Assembly: GCF_026391055.1 (NCBI RefSeq)
Contig: NZ_JAPLET010000009.1
Coordinates: 1 to 64,000 of the forward strand
Direction: 5' to 3'
Source of the DNA: Spirosoma sp.
GTDB lineage: Bacteria; Bacteroidota; Bacteroidia; Cytophagales; Spirosomataceae
DNA length: 64,000 nucleotides
The notes beneath the pieces were generated by a model that was given only the letters and a program-made list of their open reading frames with translations, had not been told where the DNA came from and searched no databases. Below are positions 16,795-25,806 of this stretch, in pieces. The position numbers and the translations under genes were made by a program. The first letter of the stretch is position 1. Every line of letters begins with the position of its first letter.

Positions 16795-19452
16795 TTAGGG
16801 GGGACTTAGCTCGGACTTCAGGATGTTCGAAAGGAAAGGAGCTGTGCGGCTTGCCTCACACGCGGCAATCTCAGCGGGAGTGCCTGCCGCAACGATCGTG
16901 CCGCCGTGATTCCCGGCTCCGGGTCCCACGTCGATTACCCAATCACACTGGGCGATCGTACGCATATCATGCTCGACGACGATAACGGTATTGCCTGCAT
17001 CAACCAGGCGGTTAAGCTGAACCAAAAGCCGGTCGACATCCCGCGGATGCAGGCCGGTGGTCGGCTCGTCTAACACGTAAAGGGTGGTGCCCCGTTGTGT
17101 GCGTTGCAGTTCGGTGGAGAGCTTAATGCGCTGGGCCTCCCCGCCGGAAAGCTCGGTCGCGCTTTGCCCAAGTTTGAGATAACCCAGGCCAATATCCCTC
17201 AGCGTGTCGAGGGACCGCAACACCAACGCTTCCTGAGCAAAAAACAGGCAGGCTTCCTCAACCGTCATGTTCAGCACATCCGCAATGGATTTGCCGTTCC
17301 AGTTGATCTCCAGCGTCTTTTCGTTATAGCGTGTGCCATGGCAGGTCGGACAAGGGGCATACACGCTCGGCATGAACAGCAGCTCAATGCTGACCTGGCC
17401 TTCTCCTTCACAGGTGGGGCACCGCCCTTTGGCGACGTTGAAGGAAAAACGCCCGGCATCGAAGTGTCGCCTACGGGCTTCCGGCGTGGCGGCAAAGAGT
17501 TTTCGGACCTGATCAAAAAGCCCGGTATAAGTGGCCAGGTTGGAGCGTGGGGTTCGTCCGATTGGTTTTTGATCCACCTCAATCAGGCGCTGGATGGCCT
17601 CGATATCGCCCCCCAATCGACCGATGGTTTTTTCGGCGGGGGTATTTTCCAGCGTATCTTCCTCGGCCTCTTCCCGTCTCATACCCAGATGCACTGCTAC
17701 CAGATCCAGCAGAGACTGGCTCACCAGGCTGGATTTGCCAGACCCCGAGACACCGGTTACGGCGGTAAAGCAACCCAGCGGAAACGAAACAGTCACCCCC
17801 TGGAGATTATTTCGTCGGACTCCTTCCAGACGTAGCCAGCCTGTAGGGGAACGGTTGGAGGACGAGAGCCGGGCTGTTTCCTCAAACAGGTAGGGCCTGG
17901 TGCGGGACTCGCTGACCTGCCTAAGGCCTTGTGGTTCTCCACTGTAAAGAATACGCCCGCCCGCGCTGCCTGCTTCAGGGCCAACATCAACCAGCCAATC
18001 GGCACGGCGCATCAGCTCAACGTCATGTTCGACCACGAAGAGCGAGTTGCCCGACGTTTTGAGCCTGTCCAGGGCGTCGAAGAGCGCGTGGCCATCGGCC
18101 GGGTGCAGCCCGGCTGTCGGCTCGTCCAGCACATAGATGACCCCAAAGAGCTGGGAGGATAGTTGAGTGGCTAGCCGCAGCCGCTGCAACTCACCGGATG
18201 AGCAAGTGGGCGTACTACGGTCAAGCGACAGGTAACCCAGGCCCAGCTCGATGAGCGTTGTCAGGCGATCCAGCAGGTCACCGCATAGGCGCTGGGCAGC
18301 GATGCGCTTTTCCGGCGAGAGATCATCCGTACGGCGCACATCCGGGGCGCCCTTGTGCGCTGAACCACCTGCCTGCAGGCGCCGATCCAGCGCGTCTTTT
18401 GCCGCTTGGCGACTCACCAGCGACGTTGACGAATTCATGTCGGCGGCAAACTCGCCATTCGCGGCCGGGGTGATAACGTCTGCCAGTTGGTCCAGGGAGA
18501 GGTGGGAGAAATCGGCGATGTCATAGCCGGCGAAGGTAACCGAAAGGGCTTCGGGCTTTAAGCGCTTGCCCTGGCATACCGGGCAGGGGCTACTAATCAT
18601 AAACTGCAACACGCGTTTGCGCATGGCGGCACTGTCGGTATGGGCCAGCGTGTGCTCCAGGTTTCGCCGGGCGCTGCTGAAGGTTCCCTGATAGCTCGGT
18701 TCCATCTTCAGTCGCTGAGCCTGACGCGTTTCGGTTGGGGTAAGGCCCGCATAGACAGGAACTGTCGGCTGCTCGTCCGTAAAGAGAATCCACTGTCGGT
18801 CCTTTTTGGGCAGGTCTTTCCAGGGTATGTCGATGTTATAGCCCAGGGAGACTAAAATGTCGCGCAGGTTCTGACCGCCCCAGGCCGTGGGCCAGGCAGC
18901 AATAGCCCGCTGGCGGATGGTCAGCGACGGATCCGGAACCATCGACTCTTCGGTCATGGTATGCACTCGGCCCATGCCCTGGCAGCGGGGACAAGCCCCT
19001 TGGGGAGTATTGAAGGAAAAATCCTCTGCATACAGCATCGTCTGGCGGGCGGGGTAGGTGCCCACGCGCGAGTATAGCATGCGCACCAGGCTTGAGAGGG
19101 TCGTCAGACTACCTACCGTCGAGCGGGCATTGGGCGTGCCGCGTTGCTGCTGAAGGGCGACGGCGGGCGGCAGGCCGTCAATCGCGTCGACATCCGGCAC
19201 GCCCACCTGATCGATCAGCCGTCTGGCATACGGGGAAACCGATTCAAGATACCGTCGCTGTGCTTCGGCATAGAGGGTGCCAAAGGCCAGGGACGATTTG
19301 CCCGAGCCGGAGACACCGCTGAAAACCACCAGTTGATTGCGTGGTATGGAGACGTCGATATTTTTGAGGTTGTGCTCACGAGCGCCCCGCACGCGGACAA
19401 ATCCGGATGCTGCTTTATCGTCCTGGTTGTTGGCGTTTGTTCGTCGAGCCAT
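16795..19452 (-). CDS. UvrA2-type excinuclease ATPase lacking the UvrB-binding domain
   Basis: An 885-residue tandem ABC ATPase of the UvrA family. The first Walker A GVSGSGKSS is at 46-54 and the second GVSGSGKSS lies in the second half; ABC signatures are seen as SSGELQRLRLA and LSGGEAQRIKL. Zinc-type CxxC pairs occur in CPRCQG and CPTCEGEG. Between RSTVG (110-114) with SRVG (128-131) and FSFNTPQGACP (from 145) only about 13 residues intervene. Canonical UvrA carries a UvrB-binding domain of over 100 residues there. This marks it as UvrA2-like, a class linked to damage tolerance or drug resistance rather than core repair. It is monocistronic. Confidence 0.88.
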   Translation of the reverse strand: MARRTNANNQDDKAASGFVRVRGAREHNLKNIDVSIPRNQLVVFSGVSGSGKSSLAFGTLYAEAQRRYLESVSPYARRLIDQVGVPDVDAIDGLPPAVALQQQRGTPNARSTVGSLTTLSSLVRMLYSRVGTYPARQTMLYAEDFSFNTPQGACPRCQGMGRVHTMTEESMVPDPSLTIRQRAIAAWPTAWGGQNLRDILVSLGYNIDIPWKDLPKKDRQWILFTDEQPTVPVYAGLTPTETRQAQRLKMEPSYQGTFSSARRNLEHTLAHTDSAAMRKRVLQFMISSPCPVCQGKRLKPEALSVTFAGYDIADFSHLSLDQLADVITPAANGEFAADMNSSTSLVSRQAAKDALDRRLQAGGSAHKGAPDVRRTDDLSPEKRIAAQRLCGDLLDRLTTLIELGLGYLSLDRSTPTCSSGELQRLRLATQLSSQLFGVIYVLDEPTAGLHPADGHALFDALDRLKTSGNSLFVVEHDVELMRRADWLVDVGPEAGSAGGRILYSGEPQGLRQVSESRTRPYLFEETARLSSSNRSPTGWLRLEGVRRNNLQGVTVSFPLGCFTAVTGVSGSGKSSLVSQSLLDLVAVHLGMRREEAEEDTLENTPAEKTIGRLGGDIEAIQRLIEVDQKPIGRTPRSNLATYTGLFDQVRKLFAATPEARRRHFDAGRFSFNVAKGRCPTCEGEGQVSIELLFMPSVYAPCPTCHGTRYNEKTLEINWNGKSIADVLNMTVEEACLFFAQEALVLRSLDTLRDIGLGYLKLGQSATELSGGEAQRIKLSTELQRTQRGTTLYVLDEPTTGLHPRDVDRLLVQLNRLVDAGNTVIVVEHDMRTIAQCDWVIDVGPGAGNHGGTIVAAGTPAEIAACEASRTAPFLSNILKSELSPP

Positions 19453-19668
19453 AAAGGGATACCGAATGCGATTGTTTTTTTTGGCAACCTGCCTTAAAAA
19501 GCCCTAACGGATCCCCTTTTTTTTCAATTGTAATTTGTATTGAATGCTGGGCAAAACGTTAACAGACTCTCTTATACACGCAAAAAAGTCTACTATTTAT
19601 ATATCAAATTCATGGACACTCCTTCGTCTCACTAAAAACGGTAAACAGCTTCATTAGTTTAGAAGCGA

Positions 19669-19739
19669 CGGCTGGTCAGGCGGATGGAAACCCGACGTCT
19701 TGACGCGCTATCGCGGGCTTCCTCCTGCCTGACCAGCCG
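19669..19739. repeat. Large imperfect hairpin
   Basis: CGGCTGGTCAGGC at 19669-19681 is complementary to GCCTGACCAGCCG at 19727-19739, and weaker pairing extends inward for another 13 positions. It lies 9 bp past the stop of the dehydrogenase remnant on the - strand and may be its terminator or a small mobile remnant. Confidence 0.45.
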
Positions 19740-19748
19740 CCTAATCCC

Positions 19749-20099
19749 TTATTGTGGCGCAAAAACAACCCGCATCGTTTCTTTTTTATTGAACAGATCG
19801 TAGCCTTTCATGCCCTTATCAAGCGACATTTTGTGGGTGAGCATAAACCTTGAAGTAAGCTCTCCTTTTTGCAGATGATCCAGCAGCCGGGAAATGTAGC
19901 GCTGCCCGTGTTGCTGGCCCATTCGGAAGGTCAGGGCTTTGTTCATGGCCGCACCCATTGGAATACTGTCGACCAAGCCGCCATACACGCCGATAACCGA
20001 AACCGTGCCGCTTTTCCGACAAGCCAGGATGGCTTCCCGCAGCACCATTGGCCAATCAGATTCCAGCCGAACAAACTGCTTGGCTTTATCGTCATTACA
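19749..20099 (-). pseudogene. C-terminal remnant of zinc alcohol dehydrogenase (formaldehyde dehydrogenase-like)
   Basis: About 115 codons remain. The fragment reads DDKAKQFVRLESDWPMVLRE then AILACRKSGTVSVIGVYGG, and ends GYDLFNKKETMRVVFAPQ. This matches the last third of glutathione-independent formaldehyde dehydrogenase-type medium-chain dehydrogenases, from the Rossmann-fold end to the C-terminus. The catalytic zinc-binding N-terminal half is missing: in frame, a TAG stands just upstream of the remaining homology. It is therefore a dead fragment. A start at 20048 would give a 99-residue product, but such a truncated enzyme would not be active. Confidence 0.7.
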
Positions 20100-20245
20100 A
20101 AAACGCCTATTGCTGTTGCCCTAACAACCCTGCTTGTTTAAAACGTTACTCACCAAAAACCAATCGTCTTCTGGCCTCAATAATGGGGCAATACAAAGTC
20201 TATGAACAGTGAGCGTGTCGCCTTGGTTGTTATAGAAAAAACAAC

Positions 20246-20560
20246 ATGCAAACGCCCTACGAGTATCTACAAGCACGATTGGCTTCCCAGCAACCCCTGA
20301 TGGAGACGGAAGAAGGGGGGTATTTAGTCTCGGAGGTGACTGTCATTGATGAGACGACGAATGCTTTTACATTTAGCCTGGCTGGTTATGGCATGATGGC
20401 TGGCAGAACGTTGGCCGGAAGCGTAGAAGATTCACAAGATGGCAACTATCCAGGCACCTACAATTTTGTGGCTGGCGACGTTGATGCAAACAAGCCCGTG
20501 CACCAAAACTACAGCCACGACAACGTCCTGTTGTTCTTTACGCAGGGAATCACCGTCTAG
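20246..20560 (+). CDS. Small hypothetical protein
   Basis: A 104-residue soluble protein with an acidic composition and segments EGGYLVSEVTVIDE and NYPGTYNFVAGDVDANKPVH. No signal peptide, membrane span or known motif is seen. It stands alone between the dehydrogenase remnant and an SDR gene, with its own hairpin downstream. Function unknown. Confidence 0.55.
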   Translation: MQTPYEYLQARLASQQPLMETEEGGYLVSEVTVIDETTNAFTFSLAGYGMMAGRTLAGSVEDSQDGNYPGTYNFVAGDVDANKPVHQNYSHDNVLLFFTQGITV

Positions 20561-20589
20561 CTTTAAGGCTAAGCATATCCGTAGCTCGA

Positions 20590-20623
20590 CCGTCACCAGA
20601 AACCGTTAGGCTGCTGGTGACGG
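20590..20623 (+). terminator. Hairpin after the small hypothetical gene
   Basis: CCGTCACCAG (20590-20599) and CTGGTGACGG (20614-20623) are exact complements around a 14-nt loop. No T-run follows, so termination strength is uncertain. Confidence 0.45.
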
Positions 20624-20786
20624 CCTGGCAATAGATTACCATCTTAACCTGATGGCCACCTATAATCCTGTGATACAACGCGTAGCCGTATGGGTTGAGC
20701 CAATCGCATCGTGCAAAGTGTACCCATCCTGACCAGCGGGCACTAGGCCTAATTGACTAAAGAACTAACGTTTAAACACGAAAAAA

Positions 20787-21581
20787 ATGGATTTGCAGGT
20801 ACGCGGAAAAACGGCTTTGGTAACCGGATCAACGGCTGGCATTGGGTTGGCGATTGCTAAAACATTGGCTCAGGAAGGGGTCGAAGTCATACTCAATGGC
20901 CGAAATCAGGAGCGAGTCGACGCCCTGGTCCATCAACTGACGGCTGAATTGCCCGGTACGCGTTTTCGAGGCATAGCGGCTGACTTCAGCCAGGTCGAGG
21001 AAATCAACGCCTTGTTGGCCCAGCTACCTCAGGTAGACATACTGATCAATAACGTGGGCATATTTGAGCCCAGGGAGTTTACGCAGATATCCGATGAAGA
21101 CTGGTTCAAGTTTTTTGAGGTCAATGTGATGAGCGGAGTTCGGCTCTCCCGTCATTATTTCCCCAACATGTTGGCCAACGGATGGGGGCGGATCATTTTT
21201 GTCTCCAGTGAATCGGCGCTGCAAATCCCGACGGAGATGATTCACTACGGCACGACGAAGACGGCTCAGCTGGCCATCTCGCGGGGGTTAGCCGAACTGA
21301 CCACCGGTACCGAAGTGACCGTTAATACGGTGTTGCCTGGCCCGACCTTATCCGAAGGGGTTGGTGACTTTATCGGCAGTATGGCCGCCAGCCGTCAGGT
21401 GTCGGTAGAGGAAATGGAAAAGGACTTCTTCAAACAGGCCCGCCCGACCTCTATCATCAAACGGTTTGCTACAACCCAGGAAATAGCCAATTTGGTGGCT
21501 TATCTGTCGAGCCCACTGGCTTCTGCCACGAACGGAGCTGCCGTCCGGGTAGATGGGGGTGTTACCAAGACCATTGCCTAA
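20787..21581 (+). CDS. SDR-family oxidoreductase, 3-oxoacyl-reductase-like
   Basis: A 264-residue classical SDR. TGSTAGIG near residues 14-21 is the cofactor loop, NNVG near 89 the structural Asn, SSESALQIP the active-site Ser region and HYGTTKTAQ near 153 the catalytic Tyr and Lys. The length is normal. It should catalyse NAD(P)H-dependent oxidoreduction of an unknown substrate. The sequence of residues 180-230, with PTLSEGVGDFIGSMA, fits the subgroup annotated as putative oxidoreductases rather than FabG itself. A hydrolase pseudogene follows on the same strand. Confidence 0.88.
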   Translation: MDLQVRGKTALVTGSTAGIGLAIAKTLAQEGVEVILNGRNQERVDALVHQLTAELPGTRFRGIAADFSQVEEINALLAQLPQVDILINNVGIFEPREFTQISDEDWFKFFEVNVMSGVRLSRHYFPNMLANGWGRIIFVSSESALQIPTEMIHYGTTKTAQLAISRGLAELTTGTEVTVNTVLPGPTLSEGVGDFIGSMAASRQVSVEEMEKDFFKQARPTSIIKRFATTQEIANLVAYLSSPLASATNGAAVRVDGGVTKTIA

Positions 21582-21653
21582 TCGAGTGCCATCCATCTAC
21601 TAGTGGACAGGCCATTTCTGAAAGTTAAGATCTACTGACCACTACCTATATTC

Positions 21654-22075
21654 TTGAATTATGCCCGGCGTGGTGCCGATAAGCCGCTGTTACTGATCCA
21701 TGGCCTGGGAAGTTCCCTTAAGGTCTGGGATCTGATTGTCGGTGAGTTAGCCATTCACCAAGAGGTTATTGCGCTGGATCTGCCCGTTTCGGGCAGTCAC
21801 CTGCCCTGGTCGGGGAGGTATCTATTCATACCCGGCTGACGGCTGATGCGGTAACCGATTTCTTAACCCAGCACCAGCTCCTAGGCATTGATGCCGTCGG
21901 CGATTCGGTGGGGGCCCGGGTGGTGCTTGAATTAGCCCGACGGGGCAATGTGGTCGGTTCGGTTGTATCCCTGGATCCGGGTGGGTTCTGGCAAGGCTGG
22001 CAGGTGGCCTACTTCTATGACCCGGTCCGGCTATCGGCTCAATTATCCAGTATCTACCTCGGCAAAAGAGTCTGA
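21654..22075 (+). pseudogene. Alpha/beta hydrolase pseudogene, frameshifted and truncated
   Basis: The frame opens LNYARRGADKPLLLIHGLGSS, the oxyanion-side HG motif of alpha/beta hydrolases. After CTGCCCG at about 21785 the reading switches frame: adding one G there would restore DLPGFGQSPALVGEVS. The second frame then runs through DAVGDSVGARVVLELA (nucleophile elbow G-D-S-V-G) to a stop at 22073. The N-terminus before the HG strand is short, and the C-terminal half with the catalytic His is absent. Both ends are lost and the middle is frameshifted, so it is inactive. Confidence 0.7.
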
Positions 22076-22680
22076 AGTTACCGGAAAAGTTTTTCTTGGT
22101 GTGGGTGGTTCGGTGGTGCTGGTAGGTCTATTTCTCACGTTTGGCCTGAAACGATGAGGCCACATCGGATCATGAAGGCATCTCTTGCGTCTGCTACGAT
22201 CTAGGGGCTATATCTTTAAACTAGTGCGATAAAACCAGCTAAAGCCTTATTCTAAATATACCATTCTTGATTTTTCATGTCTGGAGAAGAATTTAATTGC
22301 TACTCCTTGGATAAATACATTTTATAGTTATAGTGATTTCGTCCAGGGAAACCCTTGCCCGCATGAACGCTCATTCTGAATTATGGGAATGATCTAACCT
22401 TTTCTTGGGAGCCAGAAAGCGTTCACGAAAAGGTTGCTTTTTGTGGATGCAGGCTATGAAAAGTATGACTAACTGTAACACCTATTTTGCCTGTTGCTTA
22501 AATCGCGATGGCGAAAATTCTAATTGGGGAGTACTACATGACGCTGCTAGTACAAAGATTAACAAAGGCCTGATCGCTAACGTATTTCTTGTAAATGACT
22601 CACCTATTAACCAGCTTAAACAAGGTAATCTAATCCCCCTTTACGACCAGTACATTTTAGCTAACCGAATTACCTCTACA
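22076..22680. other. Gene-poor stretch after the hydrolase remnant
   Basis: Only short unsupported frames occur. One 108-codon frame (22405-22731) has an odd composition and runs into the terminator of the opposite-strand cold-shock gene, so it is not accepted as a gene. Confidence 0.4.
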
Positions 22681-22708
22681 AAAAAAGAACAGGCCGCCAA
22701 GCCTGTTC
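22681..22708 (-). terminator. Terminator of the cold-shock gene
   Basis: GAACAGGC (22687-22694) and GCCTGTTC (22701-22708) form a perfect 8-bp stem. Read on the - strand, it is followed by a TTTTTT run at 22686-22681. Confidence 0.85.
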
Positions 22709-22741
22709 TGTCTCTACTGCCTAGTGATTGACCCAATGGCC

Positions 22742-22933
22742 TTAGGTACGTTTAACGTTGACCGCATTCAAGCCCTTCTTGCCCTGCTCGACATTGTAGG
22801 TTACTTTGTCGTTTTCCCTAAGTTCTTCGTTAGTCGCTGAAATGTGCACAAACACATCCTCGCCCCCGTCGTCGGGTTTAATAAAGCCGAAGCCTTTACT
22901 CTCATTGAAAAATTTGACACTCCCTGTTGGCAT
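22742..22933 (-). CDS. Cold-shock domain protein (CspA family)
   Basis: A 63-residue single cold-shock domain. RNP-1 is KGFGFIKP and RNP-2 is DVFVHIS, and the protein begins [14 protein letters not shown]. The ATG at 22933 gives this canonical start; a longer in-frame start at 22978 would add 15 residues that look untranslated. It binds single-stranded RNA/DNA in the cytoplasm and melts mRNA structure. The long upstream region, toward 23100, could be the structured 5' leader typical of such genes. A clean terminator follows the stop. Confidence 0.93.
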   Translation of the reverse strand: MPTGSVKFFNESKGFGFIKPDDGGEDVFVHISATNEELRENDKVTYNVEQGKKGLNAVNVKRT

Positions 22934-23109
22934 TGTGATAGGATTAAAGTTTGGCTCAAGGACGCCAGAAGTGGCCAACTTACCAAACAGGGTTATTAAA
23001 TGGTATGCTTCTGATAGCGGGTCTGATAAGTAGCCCGGTTATTTAGTGTACGTTAAGGTCTGACTAACTTTGAGTGAAACATCGCCAAAGTGGCTATTAA
23101 TTCCTAAAT

Positions 23110-23204
23110 TGTATAATTCGTAGTCAAGGTGCATATAAAATCTTATGTTAATGAACTGTTCTAAGATTACATGCTCTACACAAACCCTGAAAACAGGGCG
23201 AATT
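23110..23204 (+). repeat. 95-bp repeat, copy A (left flank of the RiPP island)
   Basis: It begins TGTATAATTCGTAGTCAAGG and ends AACAGGGCGAATT. The reverse complement of 54726-54820 matches it at 90 of 95 positions. Inside, AATCTTA and TAAGATT can pair. The two copies are in inverted orientation and bracket the AT-rich peptide cluster. Confidence 0.85.
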
Positions 23205-23357
23205 GTAACTCAGAAAGAGAGAGTAAAAGGCTAGTATAATATCAAGGCATTATCTGTAGATTGGTCTACCAACTATGAGTAAAGAACCGCTACAAACGGC
23301 TTCAAAATCAACATTCTCTCAGATTATAGAACAGATTTAAACCTCAACTCACAAACT

Positions 23358-23681
23358 ATGAAATCGGCTATCATCTTTCTGTTAACAGGGTTCACCACTA
23401 GTCTAAGCGCATTGGAGGAACCAGAGATCAAAGTGACAAGAGTGTCTACTACTACGCAGATTGAAACTGCCAAACGGCAAGCTCTTCAACGCTTCGGCAT
23501 TAACGCAGAGGTACAGGTGATCAAGCGAAATAATAAAGGGGAAATTACAGACTTGAAGTATGTACGGTATGATCAGGCTGGTAAGGAATCCAGCTCCTGC
23601 GAGTCTGATAATTTTGGTTTGTTGATTATCACTCGAAACGGATGCAAGATCGCAGATTTAGGCCATGAGAAGGAGATATAA
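23358..23681 (+). CDS. Small exported protein of unknown function
   Basis: A 107-residue protein with a hydrophobic N-terminus (residues 4-17, KSAIIFLLTGFTTSLSA) that looks like a signal peptide. The domain that follows, with RFGINAEVQVIKRNNKGEI and a later YDQAGKE, resembles the small alpha/beta repeats found after M56 or TonB-linked proteins in Bacteroidota. Two Cys residues near the C-terminus could pair. The resemblance is weak. It stands alone beside repeat copy A and a MITE-like element. Confidence 0.45.
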   Translation: MKSAIIFLLTGFTTSLSALEEPEIKVTRVSTTTQIETAKRQALQRFGINAEVQVIKRNNKGEITDLKYVRYDQAGKESSSCESDNFGLLIITRNGCKIADLGHEKEI

Positions 23682-23706
23682 CCCTATGCGTTAACCTGAT
23701 TGCAGT

Positions 23707-23832
23707 GGCTGTTGCAAAAGTCGATGCCTGCTTATCTTATCGCTGCAAAAAGGTGATTTTTAACCATCAAATAGCCTTTGTCCGGTAGTTAAATTTAGCT
23801 CCTAAGCTCCAGTTCAGACTTCTGCAACAGCC
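23707..23832. mobile_element. 126-bp MITE-like element with 16-bp terminal inverted repeats
   Basis: GGCTGTTGCAAAAGTC at 23707-23722 and GACTTCTGCAACAGCC at 23817-23832 match as terminal inverted repeats at 15 of 16 positions. Ends of the GGCTGTTGCA type are common among IS5-like insertion sequences. The interior has no ORF. No clear target duplication was seen, so it may be an internally deleted IS remnant. Confidence 0.6.
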
Positions 23833-23931
23833 GCCTGAATTATGATAAGTAACACAGTTTGTAAGACTAAATTGCGATTGTCTTACAGGTGTAAGACAAA
23901 CATGTTTTTAGAACTTGAGCGTGTTTTCTAG

Positions 23932-24129
23932 CTAATCCGCTTCCTGCCACAAAAAGTCTCTAGTTTCCCCATCTTCCACCACTTTCAGACGTTGATAAAG
24001 AGTTAGGTAGCGAGCTTTTCGAGTAGTGAACAGCTCGCTGGCCATGAACTCCTCCAGCCACTGACTAAAATTAAGTAACTCGGCTTGTTGATGGGAATAA
24101 GTGAAATAATCTGTAGGTGAAACCAGGGG
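23932..24129 (-). pseudogene. Short protein-coding remnant, family unknown
   Basis: About 65 codons read coherently on the - strand, including FSQWLEEFMASELFTTRKAR and YLTLYQRLKVVEDGETRDF, ending WQEAD-stop at 23932. A TAG closes the frame upstream, and the only internal ATG would leave about 40 residues. The composition is protein-like and the piece lies in a decayed region, so a gene fragment is more likely than a real gene. Family not recognised. Confidence 0.3.
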
Positions 24130-24132
24130 CTA

Positions 24133-25378
24133 CTGTAAGACTACTGCCAGGAGTCAACCGGAAGAATCGGTCTGTAGCTGAGTGGAATTAATAACCTGAT
24201 TCGGTCAGCCAATCTTGTAATAACACAATCTTTAATGCTGACTGAATAAAAGTATATTCTTTGCCAATTATTAGCCAAGTACAAATTCTCTACAAAACTT
24301 CTTCCTTCCCGAAGTCCCCGGCCAACTGCGCATCTTCTCTAGCCAAACATGACGAACAGCATTAGCGGGGTAATCCATGGGTTAGCAGATAAAATCAGTC
24401 CTCGTTTGGCGTTACTGCATTGTCTTTCTCTTCCTGACTGGCTCGTTCGATGGTTTCGACGAACTCCTGCGTTGACAGGGTGTGTACATACGGATCGTCA
24501 AGTTCTTCATCCGCATTCGGGCTCGTTTTCTGGTCATCTGCATTCATTGAGGCAAGCTAGCTTTTTTGTCTGTCCCGAAGGATACTGCTCCTTAAATTTT
24601 TAGGACCTGATCACTTATTGGGTATTCATGGTGAAAAACGGGCTACTCCGACAACCTGTCAGGGCAGTATATAGGATGACCTGTTCGTAACAAACCCATG
24701 ACGAGCATAATGCACTTGTTTTACTTATACACTTCTACTCTTAAGGGAGCTTAGATTAAAAGACCACAATGACTTTTCTTATTTTACATATCATTAACGG
24801 CCGTTTAACGTATGTAATATCCGCACAATCTCTTATGAACGCATCGATGTAGGCCCATGCTGACCAGCCCCCTGTAGAGCAGCCTTGAAGAGCAACGGAC
24901 GTTACCACCGTCATCGGATGAACCCCTATAGGTCTCATCCATTCAACACCTTACCCAAAAAGAGACTTTGATTTATGAGATAGCTAGTTGAGACCTTAGC
25001 CAACTGAGATATACCCAATTCTACCTTTACTTATGGGAAGCAACGGGCATTTAATTGGACGGTTTATTTTAATAACTGTCAACTATTATTCTTAGCATAT
25101 GGATGCCTCAATTCTGATTATGATTGTCTACTTACCGGTTGATAAGGCATTTTAGACTATTAAAATTTATCGAAGGCCCTTTATAAACGAATAATGGCAA
25201 TATGCCCTAAACGCCTTGCTGTATCCTACAAGATATAGCAAGGTGGAGTACGTCCCTATCTTACATATTAGACCTTTCTATAAGGTAGCAGCTTTAATCT
25301 TAGACAAAGATCATACCTACTTTATGATTGTAATTAGTCGAATAAAAAGGAGCATTGGTCTAATTTTTTTTGGTTCAA
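24133..25378. other. 1.2-kb gene-poor AT-rich stretch at the left edge of the island
   Basis: Only short frames with no family resemblance occur. The last 200 bp probably hold the promoter of the peptide operon that begins at 25412. I saw no tRNA or integrase that would mark an attachment site. Confidence 0.5.
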
Positions 25379-25394
25379 GTAGGCTCTCTCCTAC
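25379..25394 (+). promoter_or_regulatory. Small hairpin in the leader of the first peptide gene
   Basis: GTAGG / CTCTCT / CCTAC forms a 5-bp stem and 6-nt loop, 18 bp before the ATG at 25412 and just upstream of an A-rich stretch. It may tune initiation; this is inference. Confidence 0.25.
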
Positions 25395-25411
25395 CTTTCA
25401 AAAAAAAAGCC

Positions 25412-25612
25412 ATGGCTAGACTAATTCACAGAGTAACAAAAAATTCGCGGATGGGCAGAAATCCATTCTCCCAATTTGATAACCAACTAGATATTTTATC
25501 CTTGGAAGATACAAGTGTCATTCGAGGAGGTGACAAAGAATACAAACCAATATACGAAGACATTCAGGACGAAACACGGATTAAATTCACTGATTTTTTT
25601 AAACTATTTTAA
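25412..25612 (+). CDS. Candidate radical-SAM RiPP precursor peptide with GG leader
   Basis: A 66-residue peptide. The ATG at 25412 (MARLIHRVTKNSRMG) is preferred over a longer frame. Residues up to about 40 look like a leader: LDILSLEDTSVIRGG ends in a double-glycine C39 cleavage motif. The predicted core of about 26 residues, from DKEYKP to DFFKLF, is rich in aromatic residues: two Tyr and four Phe, in short spacing such as YED and FTD. Those fit the aromatic-x-x patterns on which cyclophane-forming radical SAM enzymes act. It begins the operon with a second small gene, the maturase and the C39 exporter. Confidence 0.65.
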   Translation: MARLIHRVTKNSRMGRNPFSQFDNQLDILSLEDTSVIRGGDKEYKPIYEDIQDETRIKFTDFFKLF

Positions 25613-25614
25613 TT

Positions 25615-25806
25615 ATGGGTAACAAGTTATTTTCCTGGATCAAAAAAAAGGGTGTTCGGCGTGTCATTGATGAACTCGACAAACGGAATATCCATATCGA
25701 CGGTGACGAAAAAAATTTAACTGGAGGTGCGCCAAAGCAACCTCAATTTATTGAATATGAAGGCGGGACTCAAACAGAAGAAAAACCTGCGCCTGAGGAA
25801 TTATGA
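25615..25806 (+). CDS. Second small peptide of the radical SAM operon, possible precursor
   Basis: A 63-residue peptide, 2 bp after the first. A basic N-terminus (LFSWIKKKGVRRVIDEL) is followed by NLTGGAPKQPQF, where GG may be a cleavage site, and an acidic, Pro/Glu-rich tail. It overlaps the maturase start by an ATGA junction at 25803-25806. It could be a second substrate or a small accessory binding protein. The GG context is weaker than in the first peptide. Confidence 0.5.
   Translation: MGNKLFSWIKKKGVRRVIDELDKRNIHIDGDEKNLTGGAPKQPQFIEYEGGTQTEEKPAPEEL

Noticed and set aside
22405-22731. A 108-codon + strand frame upstream of the cold-shock gene
   Set aside because: Odd composition, no family resemblance, and its end overlaps the cold-shock gene's terminator on the opposite strand.
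24349-24603. 84-codon frame in the decayed region
   Set aside because: Composition and context look random; no homology signal.
25216-25411. 67-codon frame starting upstream of the first peptide
   Set aside because: Runs across the peptide's promoter and leader; residues look noncoding.
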